64,000 nucleotides of DNA, taken from contig JXTC01000004.1 in assembly GCA_002914845.1 (NCBI GenBank), positions 1,077,203 through 1,141,202 on the forward strand, read 5' to 3'. Positions within the stretch are counted from its first letter, which is position 1. The number at the start of each line of letters is the position of its first letter. Source of the DNA: Trema orientale. Lineage: Eukaryota > Streptophyta > Magnoliopsida > Rosales > Cannabaceae. The notes below the pieces were generated by a model that saw only the letters and a program-made list of their open reading frames with translations, did not search any database and had not been told where the DNA came from. The translations under genes were made by a program, and so were the position numbers. Shown here piece after piece: positions 12,721 through 23,265 of this stretch.

Positions 12721-13187
12721 ATATTTGGTTAAGTTTTATTATCGCTTTTTCAGGAAAATTTTTTTTAGTATTTTACTATTTTACGGCTCGAAGATAAAAC
12801 TCAATTTAATAATAATTAGAAATAAATTCGATTTGCAACTAAGGCCAGTTTAGTTGCCTTGCTCCAATATTTGAGGAATGTGTGTGTGATTTTAGAGGTT
12901 AAGGATTTAAAATTTAGTAGTGATGAATGTGTAAATTATTTTTTTTATTTTTGTAATAAGTGATAATCATTAGTTACGTTTCACTTAAAAAAAATCGACT
13001 TTTAAAAACGACATGCACTATTAACGAAGCAGCGACTTGTATTTTCAAGTTTAATTTCATGTCGATTAAGTTAAAGAATAAGATGTTATGCATTTAAGAT
13101 TATTTCATATTCAATATATTTTGGTCATAAACTATCAAAATGCCTCATTTTGGTATCAAAATGTGTTTTTCTCTGAGTTTTAACAAT
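12721..13187. other. AT-rich intergenic DNA
   Basis: No gene, RNA gene or definable repeat seen. Confidence 0.5.
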
Positions 13188-13192
13188 ACTGT

Positions 13193-13703
13193 TGTTATGC
13201 ATGTATTTCGTATATGCTCGAGAGAAATCGAGCTTATTTGAAGCTCGTCTAATTCGAGCTAAATCAAGGAACGCAACTCGTTTAGGATAGGTCAATGATG
13301 AACTGGTTGTCTTTAGTCATAAAACTAGCAAATCTTTATTACGAGATTCCTCAGTCTAAATTTATCAAATCTCAATATATCCGTAAACAGTTTCGGAAAA
13401 TTAGGATAAAATCTCCTTAAAATCATATATATTTCAAATTTTACATCATTTATTTGAATTAAAGGCCCGATATATGTTACATTATCTGTAAATATCCCTT
13501 ATGCCTATAAATATAAAAAATTAGGTCAGAATAAGGGATTGAAACACTCTTGTAACCAAAAAAGAGAATAAGATTGAATATAGTAGATGTAGGCTCTTTA
13601 TTTGAAAAGCTGAACCACCCTAAAATTGTGTGTGTTCTCATTCATTTACTATATTTCTCTCTTCATTAAGATCTTGTTGTTGAACTAATTTTTGATATCA
13701 ACA
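13193..13703. mobile_element. Probable solo LTR, copia-like, about 511 bp
   Basis: It begins TGTTATGC and ends ATCAACA, flanked by a near-identical 5-bp repeat (ACTGT at 13188-13192, ACCGT at 13704-13708). Inside are a TATA-like 'cctataaatata', 'cacttgtaacc'-like text and 'gctgaaccaccctaaaattgtg', a phrase typical of plant copia LTR 3' halves. No internal domain or second LTR is adjacent, so it looks like a fossil left by LTR-LTR recombination. It cannot be dated from one LTR; the TSD mismatch suggests it is not recent. Confidence 0.6.
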
Positions 13704-13708
13704 ACCGT

Positions 13709-14500
13709 TATAAACTAACGGTAAAAATTACCCCTCCAAAACAAGCATAATTTAGAATAGTATAATGTGATATCCAAAAGTTTAAGAGCTAAAAATGAGA
13801 AAATAAAAATAAGTGTAACAGAGTGTGGTATTTAAAAGTTTAAGGGCTTAAATTGAGAAAAAATCATAGTTCATATTCTGAGTCTTGGAATTCTGAGAGT
13901 TAGTGACCAATAATGAATTAAAGTTTAACTTCCACATTTATAAATTTATTAACATTTTATCAAGAAACAACACGTCATTGAAATATTAAAAATGGTCATC
14001 ATTCGATGGTAAAAACAACATTCATGGCTTCATGGTGAGCAAGCGAGCTATGCTAGATTGGTCTGTTATTAGCAAGAAGGCTTTGCTTTCTCCGTTACGA
14101 CGAGTATAGATGCCCACAGAACTGGACAAAAAAATTGTCAAAGCACGTTCAATTGTTCTTATATACGGATTCTGTCACTCTTCCGTTTGAATTGAGTGCC
14201 GTTTGGAAGTTAAACCACATGTCCTTAGTTTCCGTTTTCTTTGTATTGTATTACAAATCAAAAGTTCAATGTCGTTTACGTGATGAAACTCTATGTCATT
14301 TTCATGCAAAAGTTTTACATGGTCTCTCAGTTTTGGGTACGTGGATTACAATTTTTGTCCTGGATCTTTTTGATTTATCAGTGGATTAGTTGTGGCCTAC
14401 TAGTTTTCAGGAAATTTGTACTCGTAGTTGTAAAACTATAGCAATATTCTATAATCTGACACTATTAATAACAATTAGTTTAGGGGAACTTGTTTTTTTT
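13709..14500. other. Intergenic DNA
   Basis: No gene recognised. The overlapping open frames at 14135-14441 have no family features and no splice context. Confidence 0.45.
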
Positions 14501-15439
14501 AAGATTAATGGTATCATTGGTCCCCAACCTATTATCATATAGGCATATTGGTCCTCAATCTTTTTTTTTTATGGTATTTAAGTAGTAAACATTTTTCTTT
14601 TTGACACCATTAGTCATTTTGGCATATTCCATCTAAGCTTCCATTAAAATTCATTTGAATGAGAGAAATTTTGTACAATTGATCTCGATTTTTTAATTGT
14701 TTAACAATTTGATCCCTATTTTTTTGTACTCATATTTTTGATTAATAATATTGTATCTGCTAATCTTTCGAAAAATTAAAATTCTAAAAAATAAATTTTT
14801 CAAAAGATTGACAGATATAATAACATAAAGAAATGAACATTTAATAGAAAACTATAAAACTTTTCAGGCTTATTTGTTGCAAATAGTTAATTAATTTTTT
14901 AAAATAACCATTCATAATTATATGAATATTTAATAGATATAATAAATTTTCAGCCAAATTTGACTAGTATAAAAGTGTATATGTGAATTTTTTTTGTTTA
15001 AAAATGGTAAAATAATTATTTTTTGTTCATAAAGTAACTATAGTTTGATTTTATTCATAAAATTGCTATAGTTTGACATAAACTAAGGTTTATTAGTCTA
15101 TTTTTTTTCCTTTTTTGAATTTAGTTTTTAAATGAACTGCTTATTTTATATCCTTCTTTGAATTTTAATTTTCCGAAAGATTGGCAGATGCAATATTGTT
15201 AATAAAAAATATGAGTACAAAAAAATAGGGACCAAATTGTTAAATAATTAAAAAATCGAGATCAATGGTGTAAAATTTCTCTTATTCAAATGAATTTTAA
15301 CAGAATCTTTGATGGAATATGCCAAAAGAACTAGTGGTGCCAAAAAGAGAAATGTTTAGTACTTAAATGCCACAAAAAAAGGTTGAAGACCAATATGCCA
15401 AAATGATAATAGGTTGGGAATCAATAATGTCATTAACTC
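14501..15439. mobile_element. 939-bp element with inverted arms of about 300 bp
   Basis: The left arm ('ttaatggtatcattggtccc', 14504-14800) is matched inverted by the right arm (15180-15437), with about 85-90 percent identity by eye. The arms include 'gcatattggtcctcaat', 'ggcatattccatc' and 'gatctcgattttttaatt'. Possible 9-bp TSD GTTTTTTTT / CTTTTTTTT; the T-rich context makes this weak. Likely a Mutator-type non-autonomous element. A transcript through it would fold into a long hairpin. Confidence 0.75.
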
Positions 15440-15779
15440 CTTTTTTTTCCCACGTTAACATGGGGGAACAGATAAACTCGTTAATTACCTGTTTCATATG
15501 TTTTTACAATCAATTTTGTGAAAAAATATTTGCACATATTTTGTCAGAATGGGTAAATTAAAAAGGAAAAAAGACACCTAGTTCTACCTTTTGATAAATA
15601 ATACCAAGAATATTATGTCCAAATTTTTACTTATTTTTGTACTACTTTCTTTTAGAAAAATAACAAATTCTTACTAAGAAAGACCAAATAACTTCTTAGA
15701 ATTTCTATTTTTTCTTGTTTCTTTTTGCTACTAGTTTACTTGTAGCTGATCACTTTTAAAACTAATTACCAATTTATTA

Positions 15780-16680
15780 TTAGAAATGATAAACTAATTG
15801 ATTTTTGGAAACTAGAAACCAAATTGGTTACTAAAAACCAACAATTATATTGGTTTTCACCATAAATATCATTACTATTTAGTTAATAAAAACTGAAAAC
15901 TAAATTAGTTTCTATCATAAACAGTAGAACTATTTGGTTAATTCAATTATTGATTACTTGAAACCAATTTGGTTATTGGAAACTAGTTGCCATAATCCAA
16001 AAACCAATATATATTTCTGTTGCTTTTACTTCAAAAATATAATTACTTAATTTGAGGACTTGATCATATTCTTCAGCATCCTTCAATGCCTCACCCAATT
16101 ATTGCTATAAGGCATTTTTCAAAAAGAAAATCACAATAACTTTCAGGAACTTTCATTGTTTCTTGTAATTTGAAAAAGAAACCACAATGGTTTCTAGGAA
16201 ATTTTTGTGTTTTCTTGTGATTTACTTAGCTACAGGGCAATTTGCTAAAAAGAAATTACGATGGTTTCCTGTGATTTATTTAGCTACAGGACATTCTGCA
16301 AAAAGGCAAACACAATGGTTTCCCGGAAATGTTCATGGTTTCATGTGATTTACTTACGTACAGGATATTCGAAAACCACGATGGTTTCCTGTGATTTATT
16401 TATCTACAAGACATTCTGCTAAAAGGAAACCACAATGATTTCTCGGAAATATTCATGGTTTCATGTGATTTACTTACGTACAGGATATTCGGCTAAAGGA
16501 AACTAAAATAGTTTCTAGGAAACCTTTGTGCTTTTCTGTAATTTACTTACGTACAGGGCTTTCGGCTAAAGAAAACCAAACTGGTTTCCTGTGATTTACT
16601 TACTTATAGAACATTCTGTTAATGGGAAACTAAATTAAACCAAATTGGTTTCCAGGAAACTTTTGTAGTTTTCTTTAAAA
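15780..16680. repeat. Array of GAAACCA-N3-TGGTTTC palindromes
   Basis: The stretch is dominated by 17-bp palindromes such as GAAACCACAATGGTTTC (16178-16194). From 16090 on they are embedded in longer units that also carry 'gtgatttacttacgtacaggacattcggctaaa'-like text, repeating about every 60-110 bp, roughly six to eight times. The 15790-15990 part has a looser version. No gene. Some units have matched changes in both arms (GAAACTA/TAGTTTC). Origin unknown; it directly precedes the Mutator-like element. Confidence 0.75.
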
Positions 16681-16699
16681 AAAAAAAAAAAAAAAAGAT

Positions 16700-17200
16700 G
16701 ACTTATATACTAAAATGCCACCGTGTTTTCTAACTTTCAAAGTATTTAGAAAAATGCCATAATGTCGTATGGATTTTTATTATTTTTGAAAGGTCGTAAA
16801 TTTAATATTATTTTTTGAAAAATAGGTATAAGTGTCCAAAACCCAATTAAAAATAGAGTTTTTAAACAAATTTTGAAATATTAAAAAAATTGAATTGGAA
16901 TCTTGGTTTTTCAGTTCTATTCAAGTATTTAAAATTTTATTTTCAAATTTAGCCCTGACGAACCTAATGGTACAGATTAAAAATACTGTATCACTACAAG
17001 AAATTAAGAATAAAAGTAAAGCATAGGGAATAAGTCTAGGATTTTCTTTCCTAGAAAAATATGTAATTTTCTTATTCTTTTTAAGCATTACCAAACTCAT
17101 TCTATTGAAAATGGACACTTTCGTTGATAACCGCATCACGTGTGTATAAATTGGACTTGGATGTCTGATTAGTGGTTCTTTGGGCCAAGCCAACTTTGGG
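16700..17200. other. AT-rich DNA between repeats
   Basis: It contains 'aaaatgccaccgtg ... atttagaaaaatgccataatg', which recalls the repeat text at 40120-40450 and 51170-51860. An isolated CACTACAAGAAA at about 16989 resembles a CACTA end, but no partner end was found. No gene. Confidence 0.4.
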
Positions 17201-17959
17201 CTTACAGCTCTGGTCTGGAATGAGAGAAAAGGACATAGATAGGACTAAGTTGGGTCATTTTGACGTTTTTGTGACCAGGTTCTTTAATAAATTATTTTAG
17301 GACCAAAAGTTGGGGCCTACACAAAGTAAATGATTAAATACCCTCTCAAAACTCTTAGCTAACTCAGTGATATGACTACATCCACCATTGATTGACATAA
17401 CCTCACACTTTCCTATAAAACTCTATTTCTTCCTCTTCTTCTCTCCTTTCTCTCTCTAGTTCTTTTTCTCTCTTCACTCTCTCTATTCTCTATTTTCTCT
17501 CAAATTAAAACAAAAAAACCCATAAAAAGGGAATTAAAAATCATCAAAAATTGCTGTAGAATTGAAAAACAGTTCATCGAAGTTAGTTTTTAAGATATTC
17601 AACCAATTGTTCTCGTCTCAACGAACCCAAAAAGTCTCAAAATGGCCAAAATCTGTTATGTCAAAACTTTATATCGAGATCGAGAACTCCAGCAAAGAAG
17701 AAGGCAGTAGATGAAAAGAAGATCTCAGTAAATCGACCGATTAGGGGGGAGAAAAAAAAAAGCCGATAGAAGATGATAGAAATGTTCGATTTTTTTTTAT
17801 TGTTTATGCAAAAATTCTTATTTTTTGAGTTTGTCTATGTCCATTTCTCTGTGTCATAGAGTGAGATTTATTGGTAAAAATTTTGGCAAGTTTGTCTATA
17901 TCTGTGTCATTTTCTCATTTGCTGTAGAAACAATTTTGGGTAAAACCTTTTATGGGATT

Positions 17960-18115
17960 TCTTGACATGAGATCAAGTTATTCTAGACGTGAGGTTAATT
18001 TCTTCTTTACCCTAAGTCAAGTTCTTCTTCATCTTCCTTGGGTTAAGTCATAATTGACCTGAGGTCAAGTCTCACTTGACCTTGGATCAGATCTCACTTG
18101 ACCCTCATTTGTTTG
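17960..18115. repeat. Left block of TTGACC-N3-GGTCAA palindromes
   Basis: It includes TTGACCTGAGGTCAA (18054-18068) and decayed relatives such as TTGACATGAGATCAAG. Each full unit is an inverted pair of TTGACC, the core of the WRKY-bound W-box. It lies just upstream of the Ulp1 segment. Confidence 0.8.
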
Positions 18116-18136
18116 ATTTAACTTAATATTTTACTA

Positions 18137-19095
18137 TTTTCGAGCGGAGACTGTGGAATGCTTGTGATGAAGTATGCCGAGTTCATGATGTCTGACAAGC
18201 TTGTTACTAAGGTCACTACAAAGAGGATGGAATACTTTTATAATAAGCTTACATGCGAGTTGTATTATCATATATTCCAGATAGATGAGCTAAAACTAGG
18301 GGTAAAAATTCGTGTTGTCGTGTCATATTCGTGTCTTGTCGAGGCATATATATAACGAGCAATTACCAAACCCAAACCCGACACGTTTATTATTCGTGTC
18401 ATGATTTGTAAACCCACACCCGACACGCTAAATAAACAGGTTAACCTGTGAGCGACACATTTAACACGTTATTTAAATAGGTCGTTCTCAGATCGTGTCG
18501 AACGTAACACGATCTGCTAACCTGTACACTGTTAACCCATTAATTGAACTCAATTTAACATGTTAATGTTAAATATGTTATATTTGGTTCAACTTGACAT
18601 AACGTATTAACCTATTAATTTTAACATGTTAACCTATTTCACATTTTCAATACAACTTGATATAGTCTATTAACTTATTTTATATTTCCAATATAACCAA
18701 GCAAACATAATCAAATAAATATAACACACAATCCAAAGTTTAAAACCAAAATAAAACTTTCAAGTTTTAGTACATAAAATATAAAAGGGAAGTTTTAAGT
18801 CTTGGTACACACAAGATAATACAATGTCTCAAAAAATTTAATCGTGTTAAACTGGTCAATTTCAGGTTTAACAGGTTAACCTGTTAATGACCTATTATTT
18901 AATCGTGTTTAATCGGGTTTAACCTGTTCTGACCTGTACTTGTTTAAGACAAACCCAAACTCGCTAACTTCGTGTCATTTTCGAGTCATGTTATCGTGTC
19001 GTGACCTAAATTGCCACCCCTAGCTGAAACTGACCAAGAAGAGTGACTCAATTTCTAGGGGAAAGACAATGATTTATTTTGTGGATATGTTGTAG
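18137..19095 (+). pseudogene. Ulp1-like cysteine protease fragment (C-terminal exon), split by an hAT insertion
   Basis: The frame reads SSGDCGMLVMKYAEFMMSDK from about 18140. The DCG motif at 18149-18157 holds the position of the catalytic cysteine of C48/Ulp1 proteases, followed by the usual hydrophobic MKYAEF segment. The frame stays open to 18296, is interrupted by the 726-bp hAT element, and resumes after the duplicated target with LTKKSDSIS, ending in TAG at 19093-19095. The catalytic His and Asp regions expected upstream are not seen. It is a remnant of the MULE cargo, not a host SUMO protease. Confidence 0.65.
18297..19022. mobile_element. 726-bp non-autonomous hAT element
   Basis: The termini TAGGGGT ... 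ACCCCTA are typical of plant hAT elements. The 8-bp target duplication is GCTAAAAC / GCTGAAAC (18289-18296, 19023-19030), seven of eight matching. Sub-terminal words with CGTGTC and GACACG, and 'acaggttaacctg' palindromes, recur inside. It sits within the Ulp1 fragment, so it inserted after the MULE. Confidence 0.85.
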
Positions 19096-19224
19096 AAAAT
19101 TCTTTTCGTTATTCATATATAGTTTTTACTTTCATTTTGTTGTATTGGCAAAACTATCATCTCGTCTATAATCATCTATTTAGCATATTTTTTAGTGAAG
19201 TTCAGTTCATTTAATAAATAATTT

Positions 19225-20165
19225 GTTACAACTTGACCCTATGTCAAGTATTCCTTAACCCCAGGTTAATTATTACTTGACCCTAGGTCAAGTTGACAAA
19301 TAAAACTTGACCTAGGGTCAAGAACAACTTTATGGGCTTTGAAGTAATAATCTGTTAGAGTTACCTTAGGTCAGATTATTTTTGACTACAGGTCAAATTA
19401 TTTTGCACTTTCTCTCAAGTTATTCTTAACTTCATGTCAAATTGTTTTTGAAAAAGTATATAAATTTAATAACACATTATATAAAATATCATGATCAAGT
19501 TTTATATCAAACTACACTTAAGTATTAAGGTCACGACCCCTACTGAAAATGTTGTTGACTCCAAGTCAATCACTTCTTGACCAGAAGTTAAGAAAAACTT
19601 GACTCCAAGCCAATAATTTCTTGACCCTAAATCAATAACTAAGTCAAAAAATTCATCACTTGTGGTCAGGAAATTCTTGATACCAAATTAATAACTTTTT
19701 GATACTATGTCAGGAACTCCTTAATCCTAAGTCAAGAACTTCATGACTCAAAGTCAAGAATATCCTGATCACAGATGAAAAATGGCTAAAATTTAGTGTT
19801 AGCACTGATCTGGTTGTTGGGATATCTTTTAGACTGTAATTTCAGAATTTATCCCAACCAAGTCGAAATTAAATGAATTCCACATAAATGGTCTTATTGG
19901 TGAGAAGAGTATTTTTCATGTCCACAAAATAACTCAAAAACTATATCCTCAGAATAATATCTTCCATAATACATAAACTGATATATTTAATAAATGAATG
20001 AGAAATGATTTTAAAATGATGAGGCACTGTTCAAAATGTTTTGAATACAGGTCAAGATTAAATTGATCCCAAAAATCAGCATCATATTGACCAAAAATCA
20101 AGATGATTTTGACCTAAGATCAAGTTAGTCTTGACCATATGTCAATATTAGTTTGACTTACAACG
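19225..20165. repeat. Right block of TTGACC-N3-GGTCAA palindromes
   Basis: About 20 or more degenerate units repeat every 20-60 bp. The best are ACTTGACCCTAGGTCAAGT (19275-19293) and CTTGACCTAGGGTCAAG (19306-19322). TTGACTCCAAGTCAA (19555-19569) has both arms changed together. No coding potential. Confidence 0.85.
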
Positions 20166-20414
20166 TAACAACGAGATCTATAAGACATTAGGAAGATGAT
20201 AAATACACCAAAATATAGAATTTTTAGCTCATTATTGCCCAAATCAATATTGTGGTCCTCCTTCAAATATCACTCACTCATTATCAACCACAAAAAATAT
20301 TCTTGAAAAAAAACTTATTTATTTACATTCAAAATCCTAAAAACTCTCCACCTATCATTGCCAAACTTATTTCCAACTGAGGTTTTTAATAAACAGTAAA
20401 AAGACTGTAAATAA

Positions 20415-20700
20415 AGAGAGAAAGAAAGAGGTGGAGAAAGAGAGAGAGCGAGAGAGAGAAATAGAGAGAGAGAAGGATATGAAGAGAAATCATCAAGAAG
20501 AAAAAGAAGAAGAAGAAGAAGAGAGAGAGAGAATACCCAAGCTTTCAGTTCCTCATGAGATGGAGAGATTAATCAAGCAAGATAGGAAAAAGTGGTTTCA
20601 TATTTTTCATAAGATGGAAACCAAGCTCTGGTTTTGGAGAGAGAACTGAGAAGAAAAAGTGAGAGAAAGAGAGAGAAAACAAAAATAGAAGGGAAAAGGG
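20415..20700. repeat. GA-rich low-complexity tract in the right MULE end
   Basis: (GA)n and (GAA)n text yields an open frame of Glu/Arg repeats with no family features. The corresponding left end is CT-rich, so the tract belongs to the terminal inverted repeat. Confidence 0.7.
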
Positions 20701-20960
20701 GAGAAAACTATAGCAAAATGAAATGACATCAATTTAATGCTCTCACCTACTAAGTCCTCACTTTTGGCCAAGGCAGAGTAGGAAACCCCTAGCCCTAGAT
20801 TTTGGTCACAAAAAAGTCATTATATGAACATAGTGCTAAAAAAGAAAAAATGATCTCAAACAGTCTTATCCATGTCCTTTTCTCCTGGAATGACCAACAA
20901 ACCGGAATGACCAACATTGGGCTTATGTGAAATTTACACCCAATACTCATCTTTGCTCTG

Positions 20961-21640
20961 TATTTCACAAATACATTTTTTTTAATTTCTTTTGCTATGT
21001 ATTTCACAAATACATTTTTTTTTTATTTCATGAACACTCCAAAAGTAGACATTTTATGAATAAAATATGTATAATATATATTTATAATGTAAATATTTAC
21101 ATATAGTTTACTAAATTTATATGCTTACTAAATTTATATACCTATGGTACATATTTTGAAATGTTACCAATTTTTAGGTGTAATTTTTATTCATGAAATG
21201 TATATTACAGTGTACATTTCATGTATAAAACTTTTGTGCTGGAATACATTACTCCAAAAAGGATATAAAATGAGTATTTTTTTTAATAAAAATAAAAAGA
21301 GTACCTGTATAAATATACTTAAAAATGAATATTTATGAACTTTGTGGTTACTTCGAGTACTATTGAAAAATACCAATTTTGAAGGGGAAAAAATGGTATT
21401 TTCTAAATATTATTAAAATGTTATTTTTCTAAAATTTTAAAAAATGATATTTTTCTAAATCATTCCGGAATTTTTCAAAAAATTCAGCCGTACGGTAGTT
21501 TTCAATTTTGGGTATTTTGGGCCTAGAATTTTGTGAGAAGCCCAATAGCTTATTTTAAAAATTTATGATGTACGTCCATTTTTTCTTTTTTTTTTTTAAA
21601 TGTTAGTGGTATTAGAAAACGGTGTAAACCTCAAAGAGAC
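20961..21640. other. AT-rich intergenic DNA
   Basis: A 28-bp text 'tgtatttcacaaatacatttttttt' occurs twice (about 20958 and 20999). 21360-21560 resembles text inside the gypsy-type LTR at 53-54 kb ('ggtattttctaaat', then 'ttttgggcct'). No gene. Confidence 0.45.
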
Positions 21641-21955
21641 GAGATTGATATGACGACGACAAGTAAACAAAAGGGGCAAAAAAAAAAAGAAAAGAAAAAG
21701 GGTGGAAGTGGGGACAAAAATCCTATTTGAACGACAACCAGAAAAGGACAAAAATACCATTGAAATGACAATGAATAAATGATGAAAACGCATCCTGTAA
21801 ATGACACCACTAAAAAAACGAAAACCCTTCTGAAACAGCATTGACAGAAAACTGCGAAATCCTAAACGACACAATTTAGCAAAACGACAATTTTAGAAAA
21901 AGACAACAACCTGAAAACAACAGCAATACCAAAACGACAATCATTGAAAAAGAGA
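21640..21955. repeat. Degenerate AAACGACAA repeat stretch
   Basis: Words like 'aaacgacaa', 'aaatgacaa' and 'aaaagacaac' recur about every 20-30 bp, more than ten times. No coding or known RNA features. The array's period is irregular. Confidence 0.55.
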
Positions 21956-21958
21956 AAA

Positions 21959-22314
21959 GGGATAATTGCAAAAAAATTACTCTTATGTTTGGATTTTCTG
22001 TAGTTTAAATCCTGAAATTTGAATTCTGCAAAATAATACCCTGAGATTACGAATTTCAGAAAATTAATACCCTTTGTTGATTTTTAACTGATAAAATACA
22101 ATAATATTTTCAAAATTAAGATGAATAATATGGATTAATCGAGTTTTAATGGAGGATATAATTGTTTTTTCGTTCCTAAAATTGGTCAAAAAATCTGTCC
22201 ATGGTATTAATTTTCAAAAATTTTTAATCTCAGGGTATTATTTTGCAGAGTCCAAACTTCAGGGTTTAAATTACAAAACACTCAAACTTTAGGGTATTTT
22301 TTTGCAATTATCCC
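21959..22314. mobile_element. 356-bp MITE, probable Mutator type
   Basis: The ends are GGGATAATTGCAAAAAAAT and its near-complement ATTTTTTTGCAATTATCCC; inverted similarity continues inward for over 100 bp ('taaatcctgaaattt' versus 'aaacttcagggttta'). 9-bp flanks AAGAGAAAA and AGGAGAAAA match at eight of nine. Confidence 0.8.
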
Positions 22315-22406
22315 AGGAGAAAAAATGTAAACTTCATATGTAAAACTTTGATTAGTTTTGACAAACTCTTCTTTTCCGTTCTTTCTTTTATGTGTATATA
22401 TATAAA

Positions 22407-22633
22407 GGTTGCCAATCCAGTAGGTAATTTTTTTTTTATAACCTATGTATAGGTATTTTTTTTTTAGTCGTTAAATCATCATTAGAACCACTATAATGAG
22501 GTGCATGAAAAGACGTGCATCATTAATGCTATTTCTTTCTCTTATTTTTACAACAAAAAAAATATGCATTTCATTGGCGAAAATGATACCTATGCATTGG
22601 TAAAAAAAAAAAATACTTACTGGATTGGTGCCC
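22407..22633. mobile_element. 227-bp MULE-type MITE, sister of the RPC5-intron copy
   Basis: The ends are GGTTGCCAATCCAGTAGGTA and the complement of TACTTACTGGATTGGTGCCC. Perfect 9-bp TSD ATATATAAA (22398-22406 and 22634-22642). Internal text 'catgaaaagacgtgcat' is shared with 9941-10235. Confidence 0.88.
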
Positions 22634-22642
22634 ATATATAAA

Positions 22643-23265
22643 TAGTAATACTACGTTGGCAAACTCCATTATTTCCTATATATCAATATTCCAATAATCA
22701 TGATTAGGCCTCTATATACTAAATTACTAATTTAGCTTAGTTTTGAGTACTAAAATTGCAGATGTTAGATTTGGTAAATGTGACTACTTACTGAGCCATT
22801 GGACGCTGGGACTTTAATACACTGACAATGGTTGTAGAGTACTTGTAGTAGTCTTGCCCAATTTTGTAACGGATAGTCATTTATACCTGAAAAGGTTACA
22901 GGTCTTTTCTTAGAATTGAATAAGGAAACTTTATATACAAAGTGCTATTAATGAAGATGGTGACATAGATGTGTGCATTTCAGTGTGGTTGAATTGAAAG
23001 TTTGATCAATAATTTCTGACCCTTGAAATTTTAATCGCCCCTCATTTCCTTAAGGACACAAAACTAAAATTTTGGTGATGGAACAAAAACCAAGAGACAA
23101 AACAAGCAATTTAAGAAATTAAGAGTTAACTATTAGATGTTTTATTCCAAATCAAAAGTACGGTAAGTAAAACTACATAGGAAGAGATGTTGAAATTAAG
23201 CTAATTATACTGACATTGTAAAACATAGAAAACAAGGTAGGATTTCATTATTTTGTAAAAGGTGG
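22643..23265. other. Intergenic DNA
   Basis: No gene or repeat ends recognised. Confidence 0.4.

Larger units (their letters stand above)
17205..20960 (+). mobile_element. Decayed Mutator-like element carrying a Ulp1-like protease
   Basis: Left (17205-17500) and right (inverted, 20640-20960) ends share diverged terminal inverted repeats, clearest in GAGAAAAGGACATRGATAR, a 'gtgacca' block, and a CT-rich (left) or GA-rich (right) tract. Exact ends and TSD cannot be fixed. The interior keeps the C-terminal part of a Ulp1-like protease (18137-19095) and dozens of TTGACC/GGTCAA palindromes. Plant MULEs with Ulp1 genes (Kaonashi type) are known; assignment to that group is inference. No mudrA-like transposase is visible. 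Confidence 0.6.

Noticed and set aside
16989-17010. CACTACAAGAAA, a CACTA-transposon end motif
   Set aside because: No matching right end or 3-bp TSD partner found within the window; a 12-bp match alone is weak.
20431-20649. Glu/Arg-rich small ORF
   Set aside because: It is the GA-rich part of the Mutator-like terminal repeat and has no family features.
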